In this document: positions 15,474 to 24,003 of the stretch, one piece after another
Layout of the letters: each line of letters begins with the position of its first letter
Position numbering within the stretch: the stretch's first letter is position 1
NCBI GenBank assembly: GCA_964393605.1
Contig: CAYMUL010000034.1
Span: 1-35,065, forward strand
Length of the DNA: 35,065 nt
Direction: 5' to 3'
Source: CAYMUL01 sp964393605
GTDB lineage: Bacteria > Bacteroidota > Ignavibacteria > Ignavibacteriales > Ignavibacteriaceae
Made by a program: the position numbers and the translations under genes
The notes under the pieces: generated by a model
What the model was told of the DNA's origin: nothing
The model's database searches: none
What the model saw: only the letters and a program-made list of their open reading frames with translations

Positions 15474-16004
15474 TCGAGCATAGAAGAAATTAGGGTGAAC
15501 GAAGACATTAAGTCTCTCAAAGTTCGGGTTGTGGATATTACGGGAGATCAACTTGGAATTTTTTTAGTTAAAGATGCCATAAGAATTGCAAGGGAAAGAG
15601 GATTAGACCTTGTAGAGATTGCACCAAAAGCTGAACCTCCGGTTTGTAAAATTATAGACTTTGGAAAGTTCAAGTATGAACATCAAAGACGGGAGAAGAC
15701 GCAAAGAAAAAATCAGCACGTCTCTGTCTTGAAAGAAATTCGCTTTCATCCAAATACGGATGTTCATGATTTTGATTTTAAAACAAAACATGCAATCAAT
15801 TTCCTCGAAGAAGGGAATAAAGTAAAAGCTGTTGTCGTCTTTAAGGGGCGAGAATTAGCATACACCGAACAGGGTGAAGCATTGCTAAATAGATTCATCG
15901 AGCGCATTCAAGACGTTGCAAAAGTTGAAGTGGCGCCAAAGATTGAAGGAAAAAATATGAGTGTAATTGTTGTTCCTTCAAAGTCAAAAGGAAAGAAAAA
16001 ATAG
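15471..16004 (+). CDS. infC: Translation initiation factor IF-3
   Basis: IF3 binds the 30S subunit and rejects non-AUG or mismatched initiation. The conserved region starts R-V-N-E-D-I-K and continues through the N domain, the Lys-rich linker (about residue 80) and the C domain, ending in a Lys-rich tail. Length is 177 residues from the ATC at 15471. The frame contains GTG at 15495, but it falls inside the conserved R-V-N-E block and lacks a spaced ribosome site; ATT at 15489 and ATA at 15480 are other options. In E. coli infC starts with AUU and IF3 represses its own synthesis by discriminating against that codon; the same control is inferred here. It is followed at 41 bp by rpmI, the usual IF3-L35-L20 order. 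Confidence 0.95.
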   Translation: MSSIEEIRVNEDIKSLKVRVVDITGDQLGIFLVKDAIRIARERGLDLVEIAPKAEPPVCKIIDFGKFKYEHQRREKTQRKNQHVSVLKEIRFHPNTDVHDFDFKTKHAINFLEEGNKVKAVVVFKGRELAYTEQGEALLNRFIERIQDVAKVEVAPKIEGKNMSVIVVPSKSKGKKK

Positions 16005-16045
16005 TTTTCTAAATAACATAAAAGAAAAACAGAGGTAAAAACAAA

Positions 16046-16237
16046 ATGCCCAAAATGAAGAGTAACCGCGGAGCAGCAAAAACGTTCCATAAAACTGCCG
16101 GCGGTAATTTCAAAAGAAAAAAGGCTTACAAAAGCCACATATTGACATCGAAAAGCAGGAAGCGAAAGAGAAATCTCCGTCAAGTAACGATGGTTTCCCC
16201 TGCCGATGCACATAAAGTTAAACTCATGCTTCAATAA
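16046..16237 (+). CDS. rpmI: 50S ribosomal protein L35
   Basis: 63 residues, very basic, with the family start M-P-K-M-K-S-N-R-G-A-A-K and the K-R-x-x-L-R segment near the end. A ribosome site (gaggt) lies about 10 nt upstream. The gene sits between infC and rplT with a 15-bp gap to rplT. It is a component of the large subunit, assembled near L20's rRNA region. Confidence 0.97.
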   Translation: MPKMKSNRGAAKTFHKTAGGNFKRKKAYKSHILTSKSRKRKRNLRQVTMVSPADAHKVKLMLQ

Positions 16238-16252
16238 AAGTAAGGAAAGAAA

Positions 16253-16600
16253 ATGCCTAGATCTAAAAATAAGGTTGCCTCACACCACCGCCGTAAAAAA
16301 ACAATGGAAATGGCGAAAGGTTATTGGGGTGCCAGAAGCAAAGTCTACACGGTCGCAAAGAACCACGTCGAGAAGGGCCTTCTTCATGCCTATCGAGACA
16401 GAAAGCTAAAGAAACGTACATACAGAAATCTCTGGATAGTGCGAATCAATGCCGCTGCACGTCAGCACGGCTTAAGCTATTCTCAGTTCATTCACGCATT
16501 TTCTGAAAAAGGAATTGTCCTTAACAGAAAAGTGTTAGCGTCTATTGCAGTTGAAAATCCAACTGTATTTGCAGACCTTGTTAAATTTGCTCAGAATTAA
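16253..16600 (+). CDS. rplT: 50S ribosomal protein L20
   Basis: 115 residues, the usual length. It has the extended basic N-terminal arm (R-R-K-K, then K-G-Y-W-G-A-R-S-K near 22-30) and the globular C-terminal part with A-F-S-E-K-G-I-x-L-N-R-K-V-L-A near 82-96. It binds 23S rRNA early in large-subunit assembly. In other bacteria L20 represses the L35-L20 mRNA; I see no specific leader for that here. A strong terminator follows, closing the thrS-to-rplT unit. Confidence 0.98.
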   Translation: MPRSKNKVASHHRRKKTMEMAKGYWGARSKVYTVAKNHVEKGLLHAYRDRKLKKRTYRNLWIVRINAAARQHGLSYSQFIHAFSEKGIVLNRKVLASIAVENPTVFADLVKFAQN

Positions 16601-16603
16601 ATT

Positions 16604-16645
16604 AAACCCTTTCCGCCAATATTCCGCGCGGGAAGGGTTTTTCTT
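16604..16645 (+). terminator. Rho-independent terminator after rplT
   Basis: The 10-bp stem aaaccct-ttcc (16604-16614, one bulge) pairs with ggaagggttt (16631-16640) and is followed by a T-rich tail (ttttcttttc). It ends 13 bp before pheS, which therefore needs its own promoter or read-through. Confidence 0.8.
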
Positions 16646-16657
16646 TTCAACAAAGTC

Positions 16658-17668
16658 ATGAACGAAAAAATTTCCCAAATAAAAAATGAATTCAACTCCG
16701 AACTTTCAAATGTAAAGGATTTAAAAGCACTTGAAGAGTTGAGAATTAAATATCTCTCCCGCCACGGTTCGGTTTCTTTACTATTCGAAGAATTGAAAAA
16801 TATTTCTGCGGATGAAAAACCAAAACTTGGCAAACTCTTAAATGAATTACGAAATGATGTTCAAACAGAATTCAATTCATTAAAAGAAAAATTAGAAAAA
16901 TTAAGTTCGTCATCGAAACAACAAATTGATCTCACTTTGCCCGGCAGAAAAGTAGAGATCGGTTCTTCACATCTTATCATTCAAACATTGAATGAAATAA
17001 AAAATATTTTTAAGTCGCTCGGATTTTCGGTAGTCGAAGGTCCTGAAATTGAATCTGACTATTACAATTTTGAAGCACTGAATTTTCCGGACAATCATCC
17101 TGCACGCGATATGCAGGATACTTTTTTCCTTTCTGAATCATTTTTATTGCGAACACACACAACTCCGGTTCAAGTAAGAATTATGGAGAAGGAACAGCCG
17201 CCGATTCGTGCAATCATGCCCGGGAAAGTGTTTCGAAACGAAGCGATTAGCTCGCGGAGTTATTGCATCTTCCATCAAGTTGACGGAATATACATCGATA
17301 CCGATGTAACATTCGCCGAACTAAAAGGTACGTTGGTTGCATTTGCAAAACAGTTTTACGGCTCATCTCTGAAGTATCGTTTTAGAGCAAGTTTTTTTCC
17401 GTTCACCGAGCCAAGCGCAGAAATGGATATTACATGTTTTATCTGCGGAGGAAAAGGTTGCCGCGTTTGCAAACAGAGCGGCTGGCTCGAAATTCTCGGT
17501 TGCGGTATGGTTGATCCAAATGTTTTTGCAAAAGTAAATTATGACTCAGAAAAAATCACCGGTTATGCCTTCGGAATGGGGATTGAAAGAATCGCGATGC
17601 TCAAACATAACATCACTGATATAAGAATTTTCTACGACAATGATTTACGCTTTCTTAAACAATTTTAA
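16658..17668 (+). CDS. pheS: Phenylalanyl-tRNA synthetase alpha subunit
   Basis: Catalytic subunit of the (alpha-beta)2 enzyme that charges tRNA-Phe. 336 residues: an N-terminal coiled coil (about 1-85) that grips tRNA, then the class II core. Motif 2 reads F-R-N-E-A-I-S-S-R (near 192-200) and motif 3 G-M-G-I-E-R-I-A (near 308-315). An insert with four cysteines (C-F-I-C-G-G-K-G-C-R-V-C, near 260-271) could bind zinc; such an insert is usual in Bacteroidota-type PheS. pheT starts 12 bp after it. Confidence 0.98.
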   Translation: MNEKISQIKNEFNSELSNVKDLKALEELRIKYLSRHGSVSLLFEELKNISADEKPKLGKLLNELRNDVQTEFNSLKEKLEKLSSSSKQQIDLTLPGRKVEIGSSHLIIQTLNEIKNIFKSLGFSVVEGPEIESDYYNFEALNFPDNHPARDMQDTFFLSESFLLRTHTTPVQVRIMEKEQPPIRAIMPGKVFRNEAISSRSYCIFHQVDGIYIDTDVTFAELKGTLVAFAKQFYGSSLKYRFRASFFPFTEPSAEMDITCFICGGKGCRVCKQSGWLEILGCGMVDPNVFAKVNYDSEKITGYAFGMGIERIAMLKHNITDIRIFYDNDLRFLKQF

Positions 17669-17680
17669 TCGGATGACGTT

Positions 17681-20080
17681 GTGAAAATTTCTCTTAATTG
17701 GATTAAAGATTTTGTAGATATAAACGGAATAAGCGTTGATGAATTATCCAACTCATTAACGATGGCTGGGCTTGAAGTTGAATCCGTTGAAGATCAAAAT
17801 TTACGTTTCAAGAATTTTGTCATCGGCAAAGTTTTGGAAAAAGTAAAACACCCCAAAGCGGATAAACTTTCTGTTTGTCAGGTTGATGTTGGTACTGAAA
17901 AATTACAGATCGTATGCGGCGCACCCAATGTTGATACGGGTCAAACAGTTGCGGTTGCATTGAATGGTGCTGTTGTTCCTTCGAATCAAATGGTGATTGG
18001 CAAAGTTAAATTACGCGGTGTTGAATCGAACGGAATGATCTGTTCCGAAAGTGAATTGCTGTTGAGCGACAATCACGATGGAATTATGGTGCTCGATAAT
18101 AGCTTAACTGCAGGAACGAATCTTTCCGAAGCATTAAAATTGAACGATGTAATTTTTGAAGTTGCGATAACCCCAAACAGACCTGATGCGCTGTCACATC
18201 TCGGAGTTGCGAGAGATATTGCTGTCCTTTTCAAAAGGGAATTGAAACTTCCTTTCACAACAAAAAAAGAAGTGGCTTCAAATAAGAATGAACATATCAG
18301 CATCGAAGTTTTGGATTACGAAAACTGTCCCCGCTATTCCGCAAAAGTTGTACTCGATGTTAAAGTAGGTGAATCGCCAAATTGGTTGAAAGAAAAAATG
18401 AAAGCAATCGGTTTGCGGAGTATCAATAACGTTGTTGACGTAACGAATTTTGTTCTGCACGAACTCGGACAACCACTTCACGCATTCGATCTTGATTTAA
18501 TCAACGACAAAAAAATAATTGTTAAAAAATCTTCGAACCCAACTTTTACTACTCTCGATTCGAAAGAAAGAAAAATGAGAGAAGATATTTTGATGATTTG
18601 CGACGGCAAAAAAGAAATTGCAATTGCCGGAGTAATGGGTGGAGAAAATTCCGAAGTTACAACCGCAACAAAAAACATCTTGATTGAAAGCGCATATTTC
18701 AATCCGCGAAGTGTGCGAAAAACATCGAAATTTCTTGGATTAAGTACCGATGCATCCTATCGTTTTGAAAGAGGAACCGATCCTTCAATCACCGCAATCG
18801 CCGCTAATCGTGCGGCTGAACTGATTTCTGAACTCTGCGCAGGAAAAATTATTGATGGAGTGATTGACGTATCCGAAAAAAATATTAAAAAACTAAAAAT
18901 CGTTTTACGATTTGCAAGAGTGGAAAAAATTCTCGGCTATCACGTTCCCGAAAATGAAATTAAAAGGATTCTCACAGCGCTCGGATTAGAAATTGTAAAT
19001 GAATCAAACGATGCGATCGAATGTTTAGTCCCGACAAGCCGAAGTGATATTGAAAGAGAAATAGATCTCATTGAAGAAGTCGCAAGAATTTATGGTTACG
19101 ATAACATTCCGACAGTTGTACGGATAAATAATTCGCTCGAAAGAAAACATGATGATACGTCATTCAAAAATTTTTCACGTGAGTTGTTGATCTCCGCAGG
19201 TTGCTATGAAATTTTATCGAACTCACTTCAAATCGAAAACGTTGCAAGTGCAATCGGAAACCCGATAAAAGTTTTGAATCCACAAAGTGCGGATATGTCG
19301 CATCTGCGTTCATCGCTAATAACATCAATGCTCACCGCGGTTCACAAAAATATTAGCGTCGGCGAAAAAAATCTAAGACTATTCGAACTCGGAAATATTT
19401 TTAATATGAAAGAGGAGAAACTTGATTCTTTCAAAAGTTTTTCCGAAGAAGGGAAACTACTCGTTGCAATTACCGGCAACAGTTCCGAAAAAGAATGGTA
19501 CGGTGAAAAACGTGCAACAGATTTTTTTGATCTTAAAGGGATAGTAGATTTTTATCTTGAAAAGATTTCACTTGATTCTCACTCGAGTGATACCTATAAT
19601 GCCGAAGGCAATAAAGTTTTTGAGTATGAGTGGATTAAGACTTCCGGCGATCAAAAAATTGGTTCCGGCGGAAAACTTAATAATGTGTTCTTAAAAAAAT
19701 TTGAAATTGAACAGGATGTTTTTCTGTTTGAGTTTGATATTTCTACATTACAATCTTTAACAAAAAAAGAGAAGAAATTTTCTAATCTTCTTAAGTTCCC
19801 GAAAGCCATTAGAGATTTTGCTTTCATTTTCGAAAAGAAATACAATCATGAGGAAATAGTAGATTTCATTCGTCGCGAAGCATCTCAAGTTCTTAAAGAA
19901 ATAAAAATCTTCGATCTTTACGAAGGAAAAGGAATTGACGACGAGACGAAAAGTCTTGCATTCAAGTTGACTTACTTCGACGAGAATAAAACTTTAACCG
20001 AATCGGAAATTGAAGAAGATTTCTTAAATTTGATTAGCAAAGTAAAAACAAAATTTAATGCCGCGCTTAGAAGCGCATAA
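17681..20080 (+). CDS. pheT: Phenylalanyl-tRNA synthetase beta subunit
   Basis: 799 residues, full length. In order: B1 domain, EMAP-type tRNA-binding domain (about 40-150, with V-C-G-A-P-N-V near 86-92), B3/B4 editing domain, B5, the inactive synthetase-like core with G-L-S-T-D-A-S-Y-R-F-E-R-G, and a C-terminal FDX-ACB anticodon-binding domain (about 705-799). The start is GTG at 17681 with a ggatga site just upstream. It is translationally close to pheS (12-bp gap) and 2 bp from the coiled-coil gene, so the four genes to zapA likely share a transcript. Confidence 0.98.
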   Translation: MKISLNWIKDFVDINGISVDELSNSLTMAGLEVESVEDQNLRFKNFVIGKVLEKVKHPKADKLSVCQVDVGTEKLQIVCGAPNVDTGQTVAVALNGAVVPSNQMVIGKVKLRGVESNGMICSESELLLSDNHDGIMVLDNSLTAGTNLSEALKLNDVIFEVAITPNRPDALSHLGVARDIAVLFKRELKLPFTTKKEVASNKNEHISIEVLDYENCPRYSAKVVLDVKVGESPNWLKEKMKAIGLRSINNVVDVTNFVLHELGQPLHAFDLDLINDKKIIVKKSSNPTFTTLDSKERKMREDILMICDGKKEIAIAGVMGGENSEVTTATKNILIESAYFNPRSVRKTSKFLGLSTDASYRFERGTDPSITAIAANRAAELISELCAGKIIDGVIDVSEKNIKKLKIVLRFARVEKILGYHVPENEIKRILTALGLEIVNESNDAIECLVPTSRSDIEREIDLIEEVARIYGYDNIPTVVRINNSLERKHDDTSFKNFSRELLISAGCYEILSNSLQIENVASAIGNPIKVLNPQSADMSHLRSSLITSMLTAVHKNISVGEKNLRLFELGNIFNMKEEKLDSFKSFSEEGKLLVAITGNSSEKEWYGEKRATDFFDLKGIVDFYLEKISLDSHSSDTYNAEGNKVFEYEWIKTSGDQKIGSGGKLNNVFLKKFEIEQDVFLFEFDISTLQSLTKKEKKFSNLLKFPKAIRDFAFIFEKKYNHEEIVDFIRREASQVLKEIKIFDLYEGKGIDDETKSLAFKLTYFDENKTLTESEIEEDFLNLISKVKTKFNAALRSA

Positions 20081-20082
20081 TT

Positions 20083-20397
20083 ATGTACGAAAATATCAAT
20101 AACGAAAATCTTATAAGAGAATTAAACGCATTAGAAGACCATGTTTCACTATTCCTGGATTCATTGAATGATAAACAGGAATTGAACCTTGAGTATGAAA
20201 GAAAGATTGATGCTTTAATTCGGGAAAACGAGTTTTTGAAAAATCAAATTGCCAAACTTGAACAAGATCTACAAAACGTAAAACAACAATTGGCAAAATC
20301 TGAAGTTACTTCTCTTTCGCGTGAGGAGAGGGAAGAGGTTAAATCGAAAATAACCGAATTGATCTCACGTATTAATTATCATTTAACTAGTTCTTAG
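20083..20397 (+). CDS. Coiled-coil protein, ZapB-like
   Basis: 104 residues, nearly all one helix with heptad leucines from about residue 5 to 75 (I-R-E-N-E-F-L-K-N-Q-I-A-K-L-E-Q-D-L and similar). It is soluble, without signal or membrane segment. Its position directly before zapA and its length suggest a ZapB-type partner of the FtsZ ring. Coiled coils look alike, so homology to E. coli ZapB is not established by sequence here. It starts 2 bp after the pheT stop. Confidence 0.7.
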   Translation: MYENINNENLIRELNALEDHVSLFLDSLNDKQELNLEYERKIDALIRENEFLKNQIAKLEQDLQNVKQQLAKSEVTSLSREEREEVKSKITELISRINYHLTSS

Positions 20398-20426
20398 TTT
20401 ATTGCTAAGGATGGTATTAATTCTGA

Positions 20427-20711
20427 ATGTCTGATAAAAGAAAACTCAAAGTAAAAATATTCGATAAAGAATATTCTTTATTGGTTGAAAATGAAGAAAT
20501 AGCAAAAGAACTCGCGATCTACGTCAATCGTGTAATGGAAGATACTAAAAAGGAACTTCCCGATCAGCCGGTTCAAACTATATCTATTATATCTGCACTG
20601 AATATTGCGTACGATTATTTCTTGGAAATAAATCGCAATAAAGAATTAATAATTCAGGCAACCGATAAAATCAAAAAGATAAAACTTTTGGTTAATAATC
20701 AGAATTCGTAA
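20427..20711 (+). CDS. zapA: Cell division protein ZapA
   Basis: 94 residues. The N-terminal beta-type domain has K-V-K-I-F-D-K-E-Y and an A-x-Y-V-N-R-V-M segment, followed by a long helix (about 48-90) that forms the dimer/tetramer coiled coil. ZapA cross-links FtsZ filaments at the division site. The gene is preceded by the coiled-coil gene and followed by a probable 6S RNA, then rny; zapA next to 6S RNA is an arrangement also seen in E. coli. Confidence 0.9.
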   Translation: MSDKRKLKVKIFDKEYSLLVENEEIAKELAIYVNRVMEDTKKELPDQPVQTISIISALNIAYDYFLEINRNKELIIQATDKIKKIKLLVNNQNS

Positions 20712-20732
20712 AACCATCCTAAAATAAATTTT

Positions 20733-20932
20733 CCGCTCTGCCGGTTGTGTTACATAAAGAACCAACAGTACACACCAGGGTTGATGACTCACGGCGCTGA
20801 CTACAGGCCTTACCTCAAGCGATTGAGGATTGCGAAAGCTACATTGGAAGTAAGATGCGTTCGGGCATTTTCCCGCACTGTTTAATATTGGGTTCTTCCT
20901 AATGTTAGCAGTCCGGCAGATCGGCTTTTTTT
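20733..20932 (+). ncRNA. ssrS: Probable 6S RNA
   Basis: A structured non-coding region of about 200 nt between zapA and rny. The 5' segment ccgctctgccgg (20733-20744) pairs with ccggcagatcgg (20913-20924) in 11 of 12 positions and is followed by a T run, so the closing stem also serves as terminator. Inside, aaagaacc (near 20756-20763) pairs with gggttctt (near 20890-20897). A large unpaired centre leads to an apical hairpin with cctcaa/ttgagg closed by GCGA (20813-20828). A long closing stem, central bubble and apical stem are the plan of 6S RNA, which mimics an open promoter and sequesters sigma70-type RNA polymerase. Downstream-of-zapA position supports it. Confidence 0.72.
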
Positions 20933-20949
20933 TCTGTAACGGAGTATTC

Positions 20950-22512
20950 ATGGATTTGATGGTTTTAATTCCTACTTTATTAGGTGCTGTTGCACTTTTC
21001 TTTTATCTCGGATGGCGGTTTAATTCTAAAGTGGGGAAAAGCAGTATTGCCGCGGCAGAAGAACGCGCTAAAGTTATTATTGACGATGCGCAAAAGGATG
21101 CGGCAAATGTCAAACGCGAAAAACTTCTCGAAGTTAAAGACGAATGGTACAAAAAGAAACAAGAGTTCGATCTTGAAGCTCAACAGAAAAAAGAGAAGAA
21201 TAGAAATATCGAAAAACAGCTCACCGCTCGCGAAGAAAACATCGACAAAAAACTTGAGTTAAATATTCAAAAAGAAAAAGACTTAAGAAATTTAGAACGC
21301 GATCTTCAAAAACTTCGCTCGAATCTTTTCAACCGAAAAAATGAAGTTGAACGCCTCGAAAAAGAGCAGAATGAAAAACTTGAAAAAATTTCCGCATTAA
21401 CTTCCGAAGAAGCGAAGCAAATGTTGATGGATAATCTTGAACGCGAAGCCCACAAAGAAGTTTTACAAATTGTAAAGCAGACTTACGACAAAGTTAAAGA
21501 AGAGGCAAAAAAGGAAGCGCAGAAAGTTATCATTCAAGCTATTCAAAGAACTGCCGCAGATTGTTCTGTTGAATCGACCGTCTCTGTTGTGCAAATTCAA
21601 AATGATGAATTGAAAGGAAGAATTATCGGCAAAGAGGGAAGAAATATTCGATCATTCGAAGCGGCAACCGGCGTGGATGTTATTGTCGATGATACACCCG
21701 AAGCTGTAATTCTTTCTTCATATGATCATTTAAGGAGAGAAGTTGCGAAAATTGCTCTCGAAAAATTAATTGCTGACGGCAGAATTCATCCCGCACGAAT
21801 TGAAGAAATTGTTGTGAAAGCGCAGCAAGAAATTGAAGAAGAGATGATGAAAGAAGGGGAAAGCACAGTGCTTCGTCTTGGCATTCATGGTATGCACAGT
21901 GAGTTAATAAAATTGATTGGCAGAATGAAATATCGTTCGAGCTACGGGCAAAATCTTTTACAACACAGCGTTGAAGTTGCTTATCTGACGGGAATAATGG
22001 CTTCTGAATTGGGTTTGGATTCTGTAATTGCAAAACGTGCCGGACTTTTGCACGATGTTGGCAAAACGATGGATAAAGTTCTTGACGGACCTCATGCTTT
22101 AATTGGATATGAACTCGCAAAAAAATATCGTGAGAATCCGGTTGTGTGTAATGCAATCGGCTCGCACCATGAAGAGATTGAAATGCAATTTCCATACGCG
22201 CCATTAGTGCAAGCGGCGGATGCAATCAGTGGCGCGCGTCCCGGTGCACGTAGAGAGCCGATCGAAGGTTACGTCAAACGTCTTGAAACTTTAGAATTGC
22301 TTGCGAAGTCTTTTGAAGGTGTTGCGAAGACTTACGCAATTCAAGCCGGAAGAGAAGTTCGCGTAGTTGTTGAACATGAAAAAGTTGATGATATCTTTGC
22401 GGATAAATTGGCTTTTGATATTGCACAGAAGATTGAACAGGAGATTCAATATCCCGGACAAATAAAAGTTACTGTGATTCGCGAAGTTCGTAAAGTCAGC
22501 ATTGCAAAATAG
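20950..22512 (+). CDS. rny: Ribonuclease Y
   Basis: Membrane-anchored endoribonuclease that starts mRNA decay. 520 residues: one N-terminal membrane helix (about 3-22), a long charged coiled coil (about 30-190), a KH domain with R-I-I-G-K-E-G-R-N-I-R near 220-232, and an HD domain with L-L-H-D-V-G-K-T (H368, D369). The start ATG at 20950 is chosen because it has a cggag site 5 nt upstream and begins the membrane helix; an earlier in-frame ATG at 20902 lies inside the 6S RNA. The gene is read from after the 6S terminator, so it may have its own promoter or depend on read-through. Confidence 0.97.
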   Translation: MDLMVLIPTLLGAVALFFYLGWRFNSKVGKSSIAAAEERAKVIIDDAQKDAANVKREKLLEVKDEWYKKKQEFDLEAQQKKEKNRNIEKQLTAREENIDKKLELNIQKEKDLRNLERDLQKLRSNLFNRKNEVERLEKEQNEKLEKISALTSEEAKQMLMDNLEREAHKEVLQIVKQTYDKVKEEAKKEAQKVIIQAIQRTAADCSVESTVSVVQIQNDELKGRIIGKEGRNIRSFEAATGVDVIVDDTPEAVILSSYDHLRREVAKIALEKLIADGRIHPARIEEIVVKAQQEIEEEMMKEGESTVLRLGIHGMHSELIKLIGRMKYRSSYGQNLLQHSVEVAYLTGIMASELGLDSVIAKRAGLLHDVGKTMDKVLDGPHALIGYELAKKYRENPVVCNAIGSHHEEIEMQFPYAPLVQAADAISGARPGARREPIEGYVKRLETLELLAKSFEGVAKTYAIQAGREVRVVVEHEKVDDIFADKLAFDIAQKIEQEIQYPGQIKVTVIREVRKVSIAK

Positions 22513-22514
22513 AG

Positions 22515-23114
22515 TTGGCAAACAAATTAAAAATTGGAATCACCGGCGGAATAGCTTCGGGAAAATCTGAAGTTTGCAAATATCTTGAATCGAAAAATTT
22601 TGTAGTGATTTACGCCGACAAAATTTCGAAAGAAATTCTTGTGAAAGATGAAACTGCAATCGATGAAATAAAACAAATCTTTGGCGAAGCGGCGTATAAG
22701 AACAACCAACCCGATCATGCATATCTTGCAGAAAAAGTTTTTTCATCGCCGGAAAATGTGAAATTGATAAATGCAATTCTTCACCCGCGAGTAGCGGTAA
22801 AAAGTGAAGTGATGATGAATTCAGTTTTGAAAAATCGAAGTGTAGTTTTTTATGAAGCGGCATTAATATTTGAAGCGAAGATTGAAAAACGGTTCGATAA
22901 AATTCTTTTAATTACTTCAGAAATAAATCTCCGCAAACGGCGAGCATTAAGCAGCAGCAAGTTTGATGAAACAACTTTTAATGAACGTGTAAAGAATCAA
23001 ATCTCCGACGAAGAAAAAATTAAGATGAGCGATTTCATGATTCGCAACGACGGCACGAAAGAAGAACTTTTTTTACAAGTCGATGATTTTTTGAAACGAG
23101 CCGGAATTGAATAG
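22515..23114 (+). CDS. coaE: Dephospho-CoA kinase
   Basis: Last step of coenzyme A synthesis, phosphorylating the 3'-OH of the ribose. 199 residues with the P-loop G-I-T-G-G-I-A-S-G-K-S (8-18), D-K-I-S (36-39), L-H-P-R-V (90-94), and the lid/adenine region with N-L-R-K-R-R-A (138-144). TTG is the only plausible start: it lies 2 bp after the rny stop and leaves the usual short lead before the P-loop. Its 3' end overlaps the next gene by 8 bp, indicating a coupled operon. Confidence 0.95.
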   Translation: MANKLKIGITGGIASGKSEVCKYLESKNFVVIYADKISKEILVKDETAIDEIKQIFGEAAYKNNQPDHAYLAEKVFSSPENVKLINAILHPRVAVKSEVMMNSVLKNRSVVFYEAALIFEAKIEKRFDKILLITSEINLRKRRALSSSKFDETTFNERVKNQISDEEKIKMSDFMIRNDGTKEELFLQVDDFLKRAGIE

Positions 23115-23949
23115 CGTACTCAAAGTTGCCTATCAAGGAGAGCCGGGGGCATTCAGTGAAATTGCCGGTGAATATTATTTTGAGAAGAAAGCAGAATTGA
23201 TTTCATGTTATTCCTTCAACAAAGTATTTGAAAAAATAAAAACGGGTGAGGCAAATTGCGGTTTGCTTCCCGTTGAAAATTCTCTTTACGGAATTGTATT
23301 TGAGACTTTCGATCTTCTTTCCGAGTACAAATTCAAAATTATTGGCGAAGTTTTTTTGAAGATCAATCATTATCTCCTTGCTGAAAAAAAATACAGATTG
23401 AATGAGATTGAAAAAATATTTTCACATCCGCAGGCTTTGGGGCAGTGTTCTAAATTTTTGAGGAAAATGACATCATCGGAGATTCATCCATCGTTTGATA
23501 CAGCCGGATCGGTTGTACATTCTAAATCCGGAAACGGAAGCCGTATAGCAATTATCGCGAGTAAAAAAACTTCACAGATTCATCGATTAAAAATTTTACA
23601 AAGTAAAATTCAAAACAACGAAGAAAACTTTACACGATTTTTAATCGTCTCAATAAGTGTGAATGAATCGAAATTGCAAAATCCAAAATCAACAATCAGT
23701 TTTGAATTACCGCACGTTCCGGGTGCATTATACAAGGCGTTAAGCGTTTTCGCGTTGAGAGAAATTGATTTGCTGAAAATTGAATCTCGACCAATCCCTC
23801 ATAAAAAATTTCAATATAGATTTTACACTGACCTCGCGGGCAGTTTAACGGAAACAAAAATTAAGAATGCAATCAAGCATCTTTCAGAGTTCACTCTTTC
23901 AATAATTAAGTATGGAAGCTATGAGACCGGAAAATATTTTTCGAGTTGA
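23107..23949 (+). CDS. pheA: Prephenate dehydratase with ACT domain
   Basis: Converts prephenate to phenylpyruvate in phenylalanine synthesis. 280 residues: a dehydratase domain (about 5-185) with the catalytic T-R-F at 176-178, and an ACT domain (about 197-275) carrying the Phe-sensing motifs G-A-L-Y (206-209) and E-S-R-P (226-229), so feedback inhibition by Phe is expected. Unlike the E. coli P-protein it has no chorismate mutase domain; a chorismate mutase domain is found instead fused to MltG 2.8 kb downstream. Starts at TTG, overlapping coaE by 8 bp. Confidence 0.95.
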   Translation: MNSVLKVAYQGEPGAFSEIAGEYYFEKKAELISCYSFNKVFEKIKTGEANCGLLPVENSLYGIVFETFDLLSEYKFKIIGEVFLKINHYLLAEKKYRLNEIEKIFSHPQALGQCSKFLRKMTSSEIHPSFDTAGSVVHSKSGNGSRIAIIASKKTSQIHRLKILQSKIQNNEENFTRFLIVSISVNESKLQNPKSTISFELPHVPGALYKALSVFALREIDLLKIESRPIPHKKFQYRFYTDLAGSLTETKIKNAIKHLSEFTLSIIKYGSYETGKYFSS

Positions 23950-24003
23950 ACTTGCTCATTTAATTTTAATCATTTATTATTTCAAACAAAAAATGGAATA
24001 TAT

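Noticed and set aside
20902..20949. Upstream extension of RNase Y
   Set aside because: It lies in the closing stem and T run of the 6S RNA; the ATG at 20950 has a proper ribosome site and starts the membrane helix.
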